Translations under genes and position numbers: made by a program | NCBI RefSeq assembly: GCF_015319165.1 | Contig: NZ_JADIVZ010000014.1 | Location: 1-64,000 of the forward strand | Reading direction: 5' to 3' | DNA length: 64,000 bases | Source of the DNA: Nocardioides acrostichi | GTDB lineage: Bacteria > Actinomycetota > Actinomycetes > Propionibacteriales > Nocardioidaceae | Part shown: positions 18,749-27,366 of the stretch, one piece after another | Numbering within the stretch: position 1 is the stretch's first letter | Layout of the letters: each line of letters starts with the position of its first letter | Notes under the pieces: generated by a model | Seen by the model: the letters and a program-made list of their open reading frames with translations, nothing else | Told to the model about the DNA's origin: nothing | Databases searched by the model: none

Positions 18749-19405
18749 TCACTCGCTCGGCTGCACCAGCAGCTCGGACGCCGGGCGTACCCGCACGCGA
18801 CGCTTCAGTACGTCGGCGGCGTCTTGGGCCGTCGACGCCGTGACCTCGACGAGGTAGGGCTGGGAGCCCACGAGCAGGGCGGAGCGCCACCGGCCGTCGG
18901 CGATCCGCGCCGGCTGCCAGCGGAACCGGGGGCCGGCGCCCCGCGGTGTGGAGCGGCTGCGCTGGTCGGCACCGAGCTGGCGGTCCAGGGTGCGGCGCGT
19001 CTGCGACACGCTGGCCACCTGGCTGTAGGTGATCGACACCGCGCGGCCCTGCACGGTCTGTCGGCAGCTCCACATGGTCGCCCGGGTGAACGCGGGGTGG
19101 CTGGCCAACTCGTCGGTGCAGTCCTGCTTGGCCGGCTTGAACGTCGGGAACACCCAGGCGAGACCCTTGACCCCGGAGGGCAGCGCGCAGTCGACCGCGG
19201 CGTCGGCCCCGCTGCCGTCCCAGCAGGTGACCTCGCCCGACGACGCCGCGGGTGCCACCTGGTGCCAGAGCAGCCGGCTGCCGTAGCCCGCGGCGATCGC
19301 GAGTCCGAGCACGATCGGGACGACGACCGCGGCCGTGCGGGCCCGTGTCGGCCTGCGGTGCATGGCCTCCAGCATCGAGCCACGTGTCTGGGCGCGCTGA
19401 CTCAT
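18749..19405 (-). CDS. Membrane-anchored extracytoplasmic protein of unknown function
   Basis: A 218-aa protein with an N-terminal cytoplasmic stretch (to residue 23), one TM helix (about 24-44, AAVVVPIVLGLAIAAGYG) and an exported domain. The domain has four cysteines (VTCW, VDCALP, QDCTDE, WSCRQT) probably forming two disulfides. No family recognised. The start ATG (19405) follows GGGGAGG. It converges on the malic enzyme gene, with 9 bp between the two stops. Confidence 0.65.
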   Translation of the reverse strand: MSQRAQTRGSMLEAMHRRPTRARTAAVVVPIVLGLAIAAGYGSRLLWHQVAPAASSGEVTCWDGSGADAAVDCALPSGVKGLAWVFPTFKPAKQDCTDELASHPAFTRATMWSCRQTVQGRAVSITYSQVASVSQTRRTLDRQLGADQRSRSTPRGAGPRFRWQPARIADGRWRSALLVGSQPYLVEVTASTAQDAADVLKRRVRVRPASELLVQPSE

Positions 19406-19512
19406 GACGTCTTCCTCCCCTGACCGGCCTCCCGCCGGACGGCTCCCGCCACGATGATGACGCATCGACCCCCGCCACGTCAGCCGTCCGAGGAGGACAG
19501 GCGAGGCAGGAG

Positions 19513-20274
19513 TCAGGCCCGGCTGGCCTGCAGGGCCGCCCCGACCACGCCGGCCCTGTTGAGCAACCTGGCCGGTAGAACCTCGGTCTCGAGGTCGAGG
19601 AGCGGCACGAACTCGTCGGCGCGCTTGCTGATGCCGCCGCCGATGACGAAGAGGTCGGGGGAGAAGAGGCGCTCGAGGGTGCGGTAGTAGGTGCGCAGCC
19701 GCTTGGCCCACTGCTTCATGGAGAGATCCTCGCGCTCGCGGGCACTGTTGGCCGCCCACTGCTCGGCGTTGCGGCCGTCGATCTCGAGGTGACCGAGCTC
19801 GGCATTGGGCACGAGCACGCCGTCGTGCACCAGCGCCGAGCCGATGCCCGTACCGAGCGTGGTGACCAGCACCAGGCCGCTGCGTCCGCGGGCCGCGCCG
19901 TAGCGCACCTCGGCCAGCCCGGCGGCGTCCGCGTCGTTGACGACGTGCACGTCGCGCCCGGTGGCCCGCGTGAACAGGGCGTCGGCGTCGGTGCCGATCC
20001 ACGCCTGGTCGATGTTGGCGGCCGAGTGCACGACGCCGTGGCGCACGATGCCGGGCACGGTCACCCCGACCGGGCCCGTGGACGCCGGGAACCGGCCGAG
20101 CAGATCGACGAACACCTCGGCGACCGCCTCGGGTGTCGCGGGGTGGGGGGTGGGGATGCGCACGCGCTCGGCTGCGAAGTCGCCTGCGTCGAGGTCGACG
20201 GGCGCGCCCTTGATGCCGGTGCCGCCGAAGTCGATGCCGAACGGGTGCTGGCTGATCGGGCTCACGGCGTCCAT
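19513..20274 (-). CDS. ppgK: Polyphosphate glucokinase (ROK-like)
   Basis: A 253-aa kinase phosphorylating glucose with polyphosphate (or ATP). The phosphate-binding motif [13 protein letters not shown] lies at residues ~11-23, followed by [15 protein letters not shown] with the catalytic Asp, the [10 protein letters not shown] motif, [15 protein letters not shown] and FVIGGGISK. The family length of ~250 aa supports the ATG at 20274 and not the 58-residue longer open frame, which would run into the divergent alkB promoter region. Confidence 0.9.
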   Translation of the reverse strand: MDAVSPISQHPFGIDFGGTGIKGAPVDLDAGDFAAERVRIPTPHPATPEAVAEVFVDLLGRFPASTGPVGVTVPGIVRHGVVHSAANIDQAWIGTDADALFTRATGRDVHVVNDADAAGLAEVRYGAARGRSGLVLVTTLGTGIGSALVHDGVLVPNAELGHLEIDGRNAEQWAANSAREREDLSMKQWAKRLRTYYRTLERLFSPDLFVIGGGISKRADEFVPLLDLETEVLPARLLNRAGVVGAALQASRA

Positions 20275-20302
20275 CTCAGTCCACTCGCCCCGCACGAACA
20301 AG

Positions 20303-20357
20303 TTGACAACGATGGCGCTCTTGTCAAGCAACTTGACATTCACTATGGTTCTGTCAA
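20303..20357 (+). promoter_or_regulatory. alkB promoter with two TTGACA/TGTCAA inverted repeats
   Basis: Two inverted repeats lie in tandem: TTGACAA (20303-20309) with TTGTCAA (20321-20327), and TTGACA (20333-20338) with TGTCAA (20352-20357). A promoter fits between them: -35 TTGTCA (20321-20326), 17-nt spacer, -10 TATGGT (20344-20349). The layout suits repression by the TetR protein encoded at the end of the alkB operon, and may also affect divergent ppgK. Confidence 0.55.
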
Positions 20358-20386
20358 CCGACGCCGCCGTCGAAGAGGAGTCGCAC

Positions 20387-21829
20387 ATGAGCGAGCAGAT
20401 CGCCCACAGCACCGTGCCGCACGGGTCGACCGAGCACTGGCAGGACAAGAAGCGCTACCTCTGGCTGATCGGCCTGGTCGTGCCCTCGCTGGCGTTCATG
20501 GCCGTGGCCCTCTACGGCCTCACCGGCTGGAGCGTGTGGCTCTGGCTCGGTCCGATCGTGATCCTCGGCATCGTGCCGGCCATCGACCTGTTCGTCGGGC
20601 TCGACCGCACCAACCCGCCCGACGATGTGATCGAGGCCCTCGAGAACGACAGGTACTACCGCTGGATCACCTATCTGTTCCTGCCGATCCAGTACGTCGG
20701 CTTCATCGGCGCCTTCTGGATCATCGCGGGCGGTGGCGTGCCCGGCGTGCCCGAACTCTCGCTGCTCGGCAGGATCGGTCTCGCTGTCTCCGTCGGCTGC
20801 ATCGGCGGCATCGGCATCAACACCGCCCACGAACTCGGCCACAAGCGCGAGGCCAACGAGCGCTGGCTGGCCAAGATCGCCCTCGCACCGGTGTGCTACG
20901 GCCACTTCTACATCGAGCACAACCGCGGCCACCACGTGCGCGTCGCGACGCCCGAGGATCCTGCCTCCAGCCGGTTCGGCGAGACCTTCTACGAGTTCTG
21001 GCCGCGCACGGTCGCCGGCTCGCTGAAGAGTGCGTGGAGCCTGGAGAAGAAGCGCTACTCCCGCAAGCGGACCCACCCCTTCCATCTCGGCAACGACGTG
21101 CTCAACGCCTGGCTGATGACGGTCGTGCTCTGGGGCGCCCTCGTGGCCTGGCTGGGCATCGGGATCCTGCCGTTCCTCGTGGTGCAGGCGATCGTCGGCT
21201 TCTCGCTGCTCGAGGTCGTCAACTACATGGAGCACTACGGGATGCTGCGGCAGAAGGTGGGCCGCGGAGACCGGATGCGCTACGAGCGGGTCGACCCCTC
21301 GCACTCCTGGAACTCCAACAACATCGCCACGAACGTGCTGCTCTACCACCTCCAGCGGCACAGCGACCACCACGCCAACCCGACTCGTCGCTACCAGACC
21401 CTGCGCGACTTCGAGGAGAGCCCGGTGCTGCCCACCGGCTACGCCGGCATGATCGTGCTCGCGCTCTTCCCGCCGCTCTGGCGCCGCGTGATGGACCCCC
21501 GCGTGCTCGCCCACGTGGACGGCGACCTCACTCGCGCCAACCTGCATCCGCGCAAGCGCGAGCGGATCCTCGCGGCCTACCCGCCGCCGTTTGCACCCCC
21601 GCCCGGACCTGCCGACGACGCCGGCACCGGAACCGGCCCGACCGACGACATCGCCGCCGCTCGGTGCCCCGGTTGCGGCTACACCTACGAGGTGGCCGCC
21701 GGCAACGAGCTCGAGGGCTTCGCGGCGGGCACGGCCTGGTCGCAGATCCCCGACGACTGGTGCTGCCCCGACTGCGGCGTGCGCGAGAAGGTCGACTTCG
21801 TCGCGCTGACTCCCGACGAGGCGGCCTGA
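20387..21829 (+). CDS. alkB: Alkane 1-monooxygenase fused to rubredoxin
   Basis: A 480-aa membrane diiron hydroxylase with its electron carrier attached. AlkB inserts oxygen at the terminal carbon of n-alkanes. Several TM helices fill residues 25-230. The histidine boxes are HELGH (about 148-152), HNRGHH (178-183) and RHSDHH (from 325), with NYMEHYG in between. After a Pro-rich linker (about 396-425) a rubredoxin domain begins, with CPGCGY (from 427) and CCPDCG (from 460) binding one iron. AlkB-rubredoxin fusions are known in actinobacteria. The start ATG at 20387 follows GAGGAG. TGATG overlap couples it to the ferredoxin gene. Confidence 0.95.
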   Translation: MSEQIAHSTVPHGSTEHWQDKKRYLWLIGLVVPSLAFMAVALYGLTGWSVWLWLGPIVILGIVPAIDLFVGLDRTNPPDDVIEALENDRYYRWITYLFLPIQYVGFIGAFWIIAGGGVPGVPELSLLGRIGLAVSVGCIGGIGINTAHELGHKREANERWLAKIALAPVCYGHFYIEHNRGHHVRVATPEDPASSRFGETFYEFWPRTVAGSLKSAWSLEKKRYSRKRTHPFHLGNDVLNAWLMTVVLWGALVAWLGIGILPFLVVQAIVGFSLLEVVNYMEHYGMLRQKVGRGDRMRYERVDPSHSWNSNNIATNVLLYHLQRHSDHHANPTRRYQTLRDFEESPVLPTGYAGMIVLALFPPLWRRVMDPRVLAHVDGDLTRANLHPRKRERILAAYPPPFAPPPGPADDAGTGTGPTDDIAAARCPGCGYTYEVAAGNELEGFAAGTAWSQIPDDWCCPDCGVREKVDFVALTPDEAA

Positions 21830-22023
21830 TGGCGCGCATCGTCGCCGACCACGACACCTGCGAGGGCCTCGGGATGTGTGAGGCCATGGCGCCGGACTAC
21901 TTCGAGGTGAGCGACGACGACCTCGTCGAGGTGCTCGACGACTCGCCTCGAGACGCCGACCGCGGCGCCGTATTCGCGGCCGTCCAGGCCTGCCCCGTGC
22001 TGGCGCTCAAGCTCGTGGAGTGA
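21829..22023 (+). CDS. Small [3Fe-4S]-type ferredoxin in the alkane operon
   Basis: A 64-aa ferredoxin. The cysteine pattern C-X5-C (CEGLGMC) plus a distal CP (QACPVLAL) gives three cluster cysteines, the arrangement of [3Fe-4S] ferredoxins that usually serve cytochromes P450. Its ATG overlaps the alkB stop (TGATG). Because AlkB already carries rubredoxin, this protein may feed electrons to the fusion or serve another oxygenase; only the operon position links it to alkane oxidation. Confidence 0.85.
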   Translation: MARIVADHDTCEGLGMCEAMAPDYFEVSDDDLVEVLDDSPRDADRGAVFAAVQACPVLALKLVE

Positions 22024-22055
22024 TCCGGCTCGGACCCGCCCTCTACGCTGGGGCG

Positions 22056-22634
22056 ATGAGCTCGGGCCTCCTCCCCACCACACGGCAGCGGGTGGTGCAG
22101 GCGGCCGTCGAGCTGACCGGCGAGGTCGGCTGGGCCAAGGTCACGATGGCGCGCCTGGCCGACCGGGTCGGTGTCTCGCGGCAGACGGTCTACAACGAGG
22201 TGGGCGGCAAGCCCGGGCTGGCCGAGGCGATGATCCTCACCGAGCTCGACCGCTTCCTCGGCGTGGTCATGGCTGCCTTCGACGAGCACCCCGACGACCT
22301 GGTGGTCGCCATCCGCGACGCTGCGACCCGGGTGCTGCGCCTGGCCCAGGGCAACACCCTGCTGCGAGCGGTCGTGTCGGCCACCCACGGCGCCGACACC
22401 GAGCTGCTGCCGCTGCTCACGGTGCACTCGGAGTCGCTGCTGGCGGTCGCGCAGCAGGTGCTGGGCGACCGCATCCGCGCCTACCCGATCCGACTGCCCG
22501 ACGAGCGCATCGATGCCGCCATCGACGCCGTCGTGCGCGTCGTGCTGAGTCACGTCATGCAGCCCTCCGCCGACCCCGCTGTCACCGGCGAGTCCATCGC
22601 CTGGATCGCCGGGCGGGTGCTGGGCGAGGGATAG
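22056..22634 (+). CDS. TetR-family regulator of the alkane operon
   Basis: A 192-aa TetR protein with the HTH at about residues 27-50 (MARLADRVGVSRQTVYNEVG, then GKPGLAEAM) and a helical ligand domain. Two starts are possible: ATG 22056, used here because the family N-terminus begins there, or GTG 22020, which overlaps the ferredoxin stop. It is the last gene of the alkB-ferredoxin cluster, as alkX-type regulators are in other actinobacteria, and is the likely ligand-responsive repressor acting at the TTGACA/TGTCAA repeats upstream of alkB. Confidence 0.8.
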   Translation: MSSGLLPTTRQRVVQAAVELTGEVGWAKVTMARLADRVGVSRQTVYNEVGGKPGLAEAMILTELDRFLGVVMAAFDEHPDDLVVAIRDAATRVLRLAQGNTLLRAVVSATHGADTELLPLLTVHSESLLAVAQQVLGDRIRAYPIRLPDERIDAAIDAVVRVVLSHVMQPSADPAVTGESIAWIAGRVLGEG

Positions 22635-22701
22635 TCGCAGGCGGCGCGTCGGGCGACCGTGGGGCGAGATCACCGGACGCACGCCGGGCATCGCCCCCGC
22701 T

Positions 22702-23553
22702 TCAGGCGGCTCGGGCGCGCGAGGCCTCGAGTGCGTCGTGAAAGGCGCGGGCCACGTACGGCGGCACCCGCAGGCCGCGATCGCGGGCCCACAGCAGCTG
22801 CATCTCGACCCGGGTCACCTGGGCCGCGAAGTCGGACTCCTCGTCGATGCCCAAGGTGGCCATGACGTCGCCGAAGTCGGCGCGCTGCTCGTCGTTGTTG
22901 ACCCCGACGGGTGCATAGGAGAGCCGGCGCATGACCCGCACGAGGAACCGTTGCCAGCCGGCCAGCTCGCTCCACAGTTGACGGGCGGAGAGCTGGTAGA
23001 AGGCGTAGTGGCCCGGTTCCTGGCGCCGGATGGGGGCCACCACGGTCGAGGCGATCGCCTGCTCGCCGGTGTCGGCCAGCCCGTCGTGCAGCAGGTTGTA
23101 GGCCAACACCGCCGAACGCTCGGTCGACATCCCGGTCAGGTAGTACAGCATCCGACAGACGTCCTGGAAGGCGGGCAGGTGACTCAGCGCGCCGAGCACC
23201 CTCAGCTTCGGGCCGACCCGGTCGAGGTCGGTGGTGGCGGGCGGGCGGCCCAAGCGCTGCTGGAGGGTGTCGAGGATGAGGCCGTGCTGGGTCTCCTGCG
23301 GCTGCCACACGTCGCGGTAGAAGATCACGTCGACCTCGGGCGGGTCGGGGAGCATCGTGGTCAGCTCGAGCACGTTGCGGTCGACCTCGAGCTCGACGCG
23401 CGCCATGTAGTCGAGCACGTGTCCGAACCGGCGCTCGAGCCCGGCCGCGTCGACGACGCTGAAGTCGACGGTCTCCACAGAGATCGGGGGGTGCTCCTCA
23501 CCCAGCCGCTGCACGTGGGCGAGAAGACGATCACCGGCGGTTCCTCTCAGCAC
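22702..23553 (-). CDS. Ferritin-like putative diiron protein (desaturase-like)
   Basis: A 283-aa mostly helical protein. Two Glu-x-x-His motifs spaced as in ferritin-like diiron proteins are visible: PQETQHG (about residue 86) and RQEPGHYAFYQ (about 178). The second resembles the ExxHxxFY element of acyl-ACP desaturases. The rest is long amphipathic helices (DVCRMLYYLTGMSTERSAV). Homologues are sometimes mislabelled LepA-related. A desaturase or oxygenase role is an inference from the motifs. It is convergent with the alkane TetR and follows the alkane cluster, a suggestive but weak link to lipid metabolism. Confidence 0.55.
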   Translation of the reverse strand: MLRGTAGDRLLAHVQRLGEEHPPISVETVDFSVVDAAGLERRFGHVLDYMARVELEVDRNVLELTTMLPDPPEVDVIFYRDVWQPQETQHGLILDTLQQRLGRPPATTDLDRVGPKLRVLGALSHLPAFQDVCRMLYYLTGMSTERSAVLAYNLLHDGLADTGEQAIASTVVAPIRRQEPGHYAFYQLSARQLWSELAGWQRFLVRVMRRLSYAPVGVNNDEQRADFGDVMATLGIDEESDFAAQVTRVEMQLLWARDRGLRVPPYVARAFHDALEASRARAA

Positions 23554-23647
23554 CGTCTCAGCCTACGGTCAGCCGCCAGCACGGGTTCGCCCGAACGGCT
23601 GTGTGTGGTTGGCGTCACGTCCTACCATTCCTCCCGGAGGGACGCAC

Positions 23648-24910
23648 ATGGGCCGACCGCGCGCGCGGTGGACCGTCCGGCTGGTGGGAGCAGCGGCCGT
23701 GACGGCGCTGTGCGCTGCCCTGCTGGTGGGGTGCGGCAGCAAGAAGGCCGGTTCCGACGACGCCCCCGCCGCGGATCCGTCGCCGTCGAGTGCGGCGTCC
23801 ACGGGTGCCGCCGGTCCGACGAGCAAGCCCGCGGCGACGGCCAGCGCCGACCTCGCCGACGCCGTCGACCCCGCCCACGCGGTGCCGGCGCCCGGTGCAC
23901 TCAAACAGCGACTGCTGGGTGCCGACCTGCTCGTCTACAGCCCGATGCCGCTCTCCGAGGACGTCGTCGAGCAGGTGCGTGCGCTCCAGGGTGTCGAGGT
24001 CGCCGAGCAGATCTCCAAGGCGCAGGTGAACATCGAGGACCAAGCCCTCGACATCGTCGCGGTGAACCCGAAGACCTACCGCCGGTTCACACCCGTGCAG
24101 AGCGCGCAGACCACCGACGTGTGGAAGCGCGTCGCCGGTGGCGAGATGGCGATCCTGCCCGGGCTGAAGAAGAAGCTGCCGACGGACAAGTCCGGCTACC
24201 TCCAGCTCGGCAACAGCACCGATGCCGTCGACGTGCACGTGGGCGCCTACGCGCCGCAGATCAACAGTGTCGACGCCGTGGTGAACTACGCGTGGGCCAA
24301 GGATCTCGACATGGAGCCCGGCAACGCGCTGCTCATCTCCACCGGTCAGACCTCGCCGCAGTCGCTGCTCAAGCCGCTCCAGAAGATCGTCGGCAAGAAG
24401 ACCGCCGTGCAGATCCTCGGGCCCGACCTGCCCATCGGCGCCTACCAGACCGCCGTCATCGTCGGATCGGTCTCCCAGGCCATCGGTGTCTTCCGCTACA
24501 CACCGATCGGCGGCGGCCGGGTGGCGCCGGACCCGGCCTGGGTCGCGGCGCACATCACGACCGAGAACATGCCGATCATCGGCAACATGACCTGCAACAA
24601 GGCGATCTTCCCGCAGCTGCGGGCGGCTCTGGAGGAGATCCAGAAGACCGGCCTGGCCGCGGCGATCCACCCGGGCGAGTACGCCGGGTGCTACTACCCG
24701 CGCTTCATCGCCGGCACCACCAAGCTCTCGAACCACTCCTTCGGCCTCGCCTTCGACATCAACACCCCGGGCAACCAGCGCGGCACGGTCGGCGAGATCA
24801 ACCGAGCCGTGGTGTCGATCTTCAAGAAGTGGGGTTTCGCCTGGGGTGGCGACTGGTCCTACACCGACCCGATGCACTTCGAGATGGCCCGGATCGTCAG
24901 CCCGAAGTAG
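23648..24910 (+). CDS. Lipoprotein with C-terminal M15 (VanY-like) peptidase domain
   Basis: A 420-aa exported protein. The signal peptide ends in a lipobox (LLVGC, Cys at ~27), followed by a Ser/Ala/Pro-rich linker to ~75, a ~200-residue domain of unknown type, and a C-terminal M15 peptidase domain. The zinc and catalytic residues are visible in SNHSFGLAFDIN (His and Asp) and WGGDWSYTDPMHFEM (His). Such domains cleave D-Ala-containing peptidoglycan stems, so a role in cell-wall turnover is likely. The ATG at 23648 follows GGAGGG. Confidence 0.85.
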   Translation: MGRPRARWTVRLVGAAAVTALCAALLVGCGSKKAGSDDAPAADPSPSSAASTGAAGPTSKPAATASADLADAVDPAHAVPAPGALKQRLLGADLLVYSPMPLSEDVVEQVRALQGVEVAEQISKAQVNIEDQALDIVAVNPKTYRRFTPVQSAQTTDVWKRVAGGEMAILPGLKKKLPTDKSGYLQLGNSTDAVDVHVGAYAPQINSVDAVVNYAWAKDLDMEPGNALLISTGQTSPQSLLKPLQKIVGKKTAVQILGPDLPIGAYQTAVIVGSVSQAIGVFRYTPIGGGRVAPDPAWVAAHITTENMPIIGNMTCNKAIFPQLRAALEEIQKTGLAAAIHPGEYAGCYYPRFIAGTTKLSNHSFGLAFDINTPGNQRGTVGEINRAVVSIFKKWGFAWGGDWSYTDPMHFEMARIVSPK

Positions 24911-24934
24911 CGCCGCCCCGCGCCGGACGGCGGC

Positions 24935-25300
24935 TCAGCGCGGTGCGTCGAGCCGACAGGCGGCGGTGCCCCCGGGTAGCCGGTGCCGGTGGCGCGCGAC
25001 GACGCGATAGACCACACGAGCCAACGGACGCACGGGAGCCAGCCAGATCAGCCACCCCGGCAGCCGGTAGGCGATGCCGCACGTGCGGAGAGCCAACGAG
25101 ATCGCCTCGGCCCCCGACGCCGTCGCGCGACCGGCGTCGTCGAGCCAGCGCACCGCCTCGCTCGCCTCGGCCTCGGTCAGGCCGGCGGCGGCCAGGTCGA
25201 GGGCCTGCCACGGCTGCACCGTGCACGCGCCGTGCCGCGCCAGCCACTGCGCACACACCGTGCAGAAACCGCAGTCGGCGTCGTAGACGATCGTGCCCAC
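24935..25300 (-). CDS. DCC-family thiol-disulfide oxidoreductase-like protein (DUF393)
   Basis: A 121-aa protein with the defining VYDADCGFC motif (DxDCxxC) at its N-terminus, an AxxW motif and a C-terminal hydrophobic stretch (LPGWLIWLAPVRPLARVVYRVV) common in the DUF393 group. These have a thioredoxin-like fold and are thought to act in thiol exchange; substrates are unknown. I choose GTG 25300, 4 codons before DADC, because the longer open frame reads through a 23-bp hairpin repeat. Confidence 0.8.
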   Translation of the reverse strand: MGTIVYDADCGFCTVCAQWLARHGACTVQPWQALDLAAAGLTEAEASEAVRWLDDAGRATASGAEAISLALRTCGIAYRLPGWLIWLAPVRPLARVVYRVVARHRHRLPGGTAACRLDAPR

Positions 25301-25310
25301 GGGTTCGAGA

Positions 25311-25370
25311 GTAGTCCGGTTCCGTATTCGGGTGTGTGGCCCGGGAAACCCGAACACGGAACCGGACTAC
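25311..25370. repeat. 23-bp near-perfect inverted repeat (60-bp hairpin)
   Basis: Arms 25311-25333 and 25348-25370 are complementary except for one position (T opposite C, which pairs as G-U in one RNA strand), around a 14-nt loop. The right arm contains the TAG stop of the hydrolase gene. It has no T-tract, so it is not a simple terminator; it could be a bidirectional terminator, an RNA-processing site or a small palindromic repeat element. Confidence 0.85.
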
Positions 25371-26230
25371 CCCGCCGGGTGGGCGAGCCCGTGGGCCAGC
25401 GCGAGCTCGCTCGCCACGTGGGCCATGGTGATGCGAGCGCGCCCGGGATCCTTGGTGAGGAAGTAATGGTCGACGTTGGGCGTCACGTCGTGCCACACGG
25501 CGATGCCGGCCTCACGCAGCCGCGCGGCGTACCGGTCGCCGTCCGGGCGGAGCGTGTCGAGCTCGGCGGTCATCACCAGGGCACGCGGCAGGTCGGCCAA
25601 CGACTCCGCCAGCAGCGGCGAGGCGTAGGGAGAGCTGCGTGTGGCGGGGTCGGGGAAGTAGGCGCGGCGCACCAGCTCGCGCAGACCGGGCGAGATCATG
25701 CCGCGTCCGCGAGGAACCTCCGAGGCCCAGGTGTCCGAGAGGTCGAGGGCCGGGATGCCGAGCACCTGGAGCACCGGCGCCGGATGTCCGCCGTCGCGCA
25801 GCATCAGGCACACCGCGGCCGCCATGCCGCCGCCCGAGGAGAATCCCCCGACCGACACCGGGCCAGAATCCATCGCCCGGGTCGTGACGTCGAGGGCCTC
25901 CTCCTGGGCCCGCGGGAACACGGCGTACGGCGCCGCGTGGAAGTCGACGTTGAGCACGCGCACGCCCGCGGTGGCGGCCAGGAAGCGGCACCACCAGTCG
26001 TCCATGTGGGGGTAGCGCATCAGCCACGCGCCGCCGTGCAGGTGCACGTGCGCCGGGGCGCTCGGGTCGCCGTACTCGAAGACGCGGACGTCGCCGTGCC
26101 TGGTCGGCACGCTGCGCCGCGGCGGACGCGGCAGGTCGCGACCGGCGAAGCGGAGGTCCGCGCCGTAGCGCACGGTGAACCGCGCCGTGTGATGCATCAG
26201 CGTCGCGGAGATGCGGTCAGACCACCTCAT
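25367..26230 (-). CDS. Alpha/beta hydrolase of the HSL/acetyl-esterase type
   Basis: A 287-aa hydrolase. The oxyanion motif HLHGGAW (about residue 63), the nucleophile GFSSGGGMAA (GxSxG; Ser at ~130), the acid in TAELDTLRPDGD and the His in PNVDHYF make a complete hormone-sensitive-lipase-type triad. Such enzymes hydrolyse short acyl esters. It starts at ATG 26230 in a 14-bp tandem repeat that provides GAGGTCGGGTAG upstream, a poor Shine-Dalgarno. It is divergent from the quinone oxidoreductase gene. Confidence 0.88.
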   Translation of the reverse strand: MRWSDRISATLMHHTARFTVRYGADLRFAGRDLPRPPRRSVPTRHGDVRVFEYGDPSAPAHVHLHGGAWLMRYPHMDDWWCRFLAATAGVRVLNVDFHAAPYAVFPRAQEEALDVTTRAMDSGPVSVGGFSSGGGMAAAVCLMLRDGGHPAPVLQVLGIPALDLSDTWASEVPRGRGMISPGLRELVRRAYFPDPATRSSPYASPLLAESLADLPRALVMTAELDTLRPDGDRYAARLREAGIAVWHDVTPNVDHYFLTKDPGRARITMAHVASELALAHGLAHPAG

Positions 26231-26260
26231 CTACCCGACCTCATCTACCCGACCTCATGT
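26227..26260. repeat. 14-bp tandem repeat at the hydrolase start
   Basis: On the plus strand CTCATCTACCCGAC occurs twice in a row, followed by a partial third CTCAT. On the minus strand this gives ATGAGGTCGGGTAG twice, so three in-phase-looking ATG codons precede the hydrolase. It may have arisen by slippage and could vary between strains. Confidence 0.8.
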
Positions 26261-26363
26261 GCTGTCCTTCGGTGCGCGCGGGCGATCGGATGGCCGGCCG
26301 CCCGGCGGCCACAGGACACGCCACACCACGCCCGGCGGCTACCGCCGCACTAGGGTCGGGCGC

Positions 26364-27356
26364 ATGCGTGCTGTGCAGGTCGTGGAGACCACCGGACCCG
26401 AGAACCTCGTCGTCACCGACGTGCCCGACCCCCAGGCCCAGCCGGGGCAGGTGCTGATCGAGGTGCACAGCGTGGGCACCTCGTTTCCCGACCTGCTGCT
26501 CAGCCGCGGTCAGTACCAGCTCAGGCCCGAGCCGCCGTTCACCCTGGGCGTCGACGTCGCGGGCGTCGTCGTCTCGGCTCCCGACGACCGGCCCGACCTC
26601 GCGCCCGGCACCCGGGTGATGGCCGCCGGTGCGTACGGCGGTGCGTGCGAGCTCGCCCTCTTCGACCCCGATGGCGTGGCGGTGCTGCCCGACTCCTTGA
26701 GCTTCGACGAGGGGGCCGCGCTGCCGATGAACTACCTGACCGCCCAGTTCGCCCTCGCCGAGCGCGCGCAGCTGAAGGCGGGCGAAACGGTGCTCGTCCA
26801 CGGTGCCGCGGGTGGGGTCGGCACTGCCACCATCCAGGTCGCGAAGGGATACGGCGCGAGCTCGATCGCGGTCTGCTCCACCGAGGAGAAGCGCCGGGTC
26901 GCCCTCGCCGCGGGCGCCGAGCACGCCGTCGGTGTCGAGGGGTTCAAGGACGCCGTCGCCGAGATCACCGGCGGCCGCGGCGTCGACGTCGTGATGGACG
27001 TGGTGGGCGGTGAGGTGTTCACCGACTCCCTGCGCTCGCTGGCGCCGCAGGGCCGGCTGCTCGTGGTCGGCTTCGCCGCCGGCCAGGGCATCCCCGAGGT
27101 CAAGGTCAACCGGCTGCTGCTCAACAACATCGACGTGCGCGGCGTCGGGTGGGGCGCCTACGCCATGACCCACGCCGGCTACCAGCAGCAGCAATGGGCC
27201 GCGCTCGCGCCCATGCTGGAGTCGGGGGTGATCAAGCCGCCGATCGGGGCGACCTACCCGATCGAGCAGTTCGGGCAGGCGCTGCTCGACATGGACGCCC
27301 GCAAGACGCTGGGCAAGGCGGTCGTGCACATCCGAGAGCCCGAGCCGATCTCGTAG
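26364..27356 (+). CDS. Zinc-independent quinone oxidoreductase (MDR superfamily)
   Basis: A 330-aa medium-chain oxidoreductase. The N-terminal GroES-like domain (residues 1-~115) lacks the catalytic and structural zinc cysteines of alcohol dehydrogenases. The NADPH-binding domain shows VLVHGAAGGVGTATIQVAK (about 140-158), which is the NADPH:quinone reductase/QorA group signature. Likely reactions are reduction of quinones or enones. The ATG at 26364 fits the MRAVQV family start. The next small gene begins 10 bp after its stop. Confidence 0.88.
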   Translation: MRAVQVVETTGPENLVVTDVPDPQAQPGQVLIEVHSVGTSFPDLLLSRGQYQLRPEPPFTLGVDVAGVVVSAPDDRPDLAPGTRVMAAGAYGGACELALFDPDGVAVLPDSLSFDEGAALPMNYLTAQFALAERAQLKAGETVLVHGAAGGVGTATIQVAKGYGASSIAVCSTEEKRRVALAAGAEHAVGVEGFKDAVAEITGGRGVDVVMDVVGGEVFTDSLRSLAPQGRLLVVGFAAGQGIPEVKVNRLLLNNIDVRGVGWGAYAMTHAGYQQQQWAALAPMLESGVIKPPIGATYPIEQFGQALLDMDARKTLGKAVVHIREPEPIS

Positions 27357-27366
27357 AGTCGCCGGT

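Noticed and set aside
20275..20448. 58-residue N-terminal extension of the polyphosphate glucokinase
   Set aside because: It runs across the divergent alkB promoter and operators; the family begins just after the ATG at 20274.
25311..25370. Simple rho-independent terminator
   Set aside because: The stem is unusually long and neither strand has a following T-run, so I list it as a repeat of unknown role.
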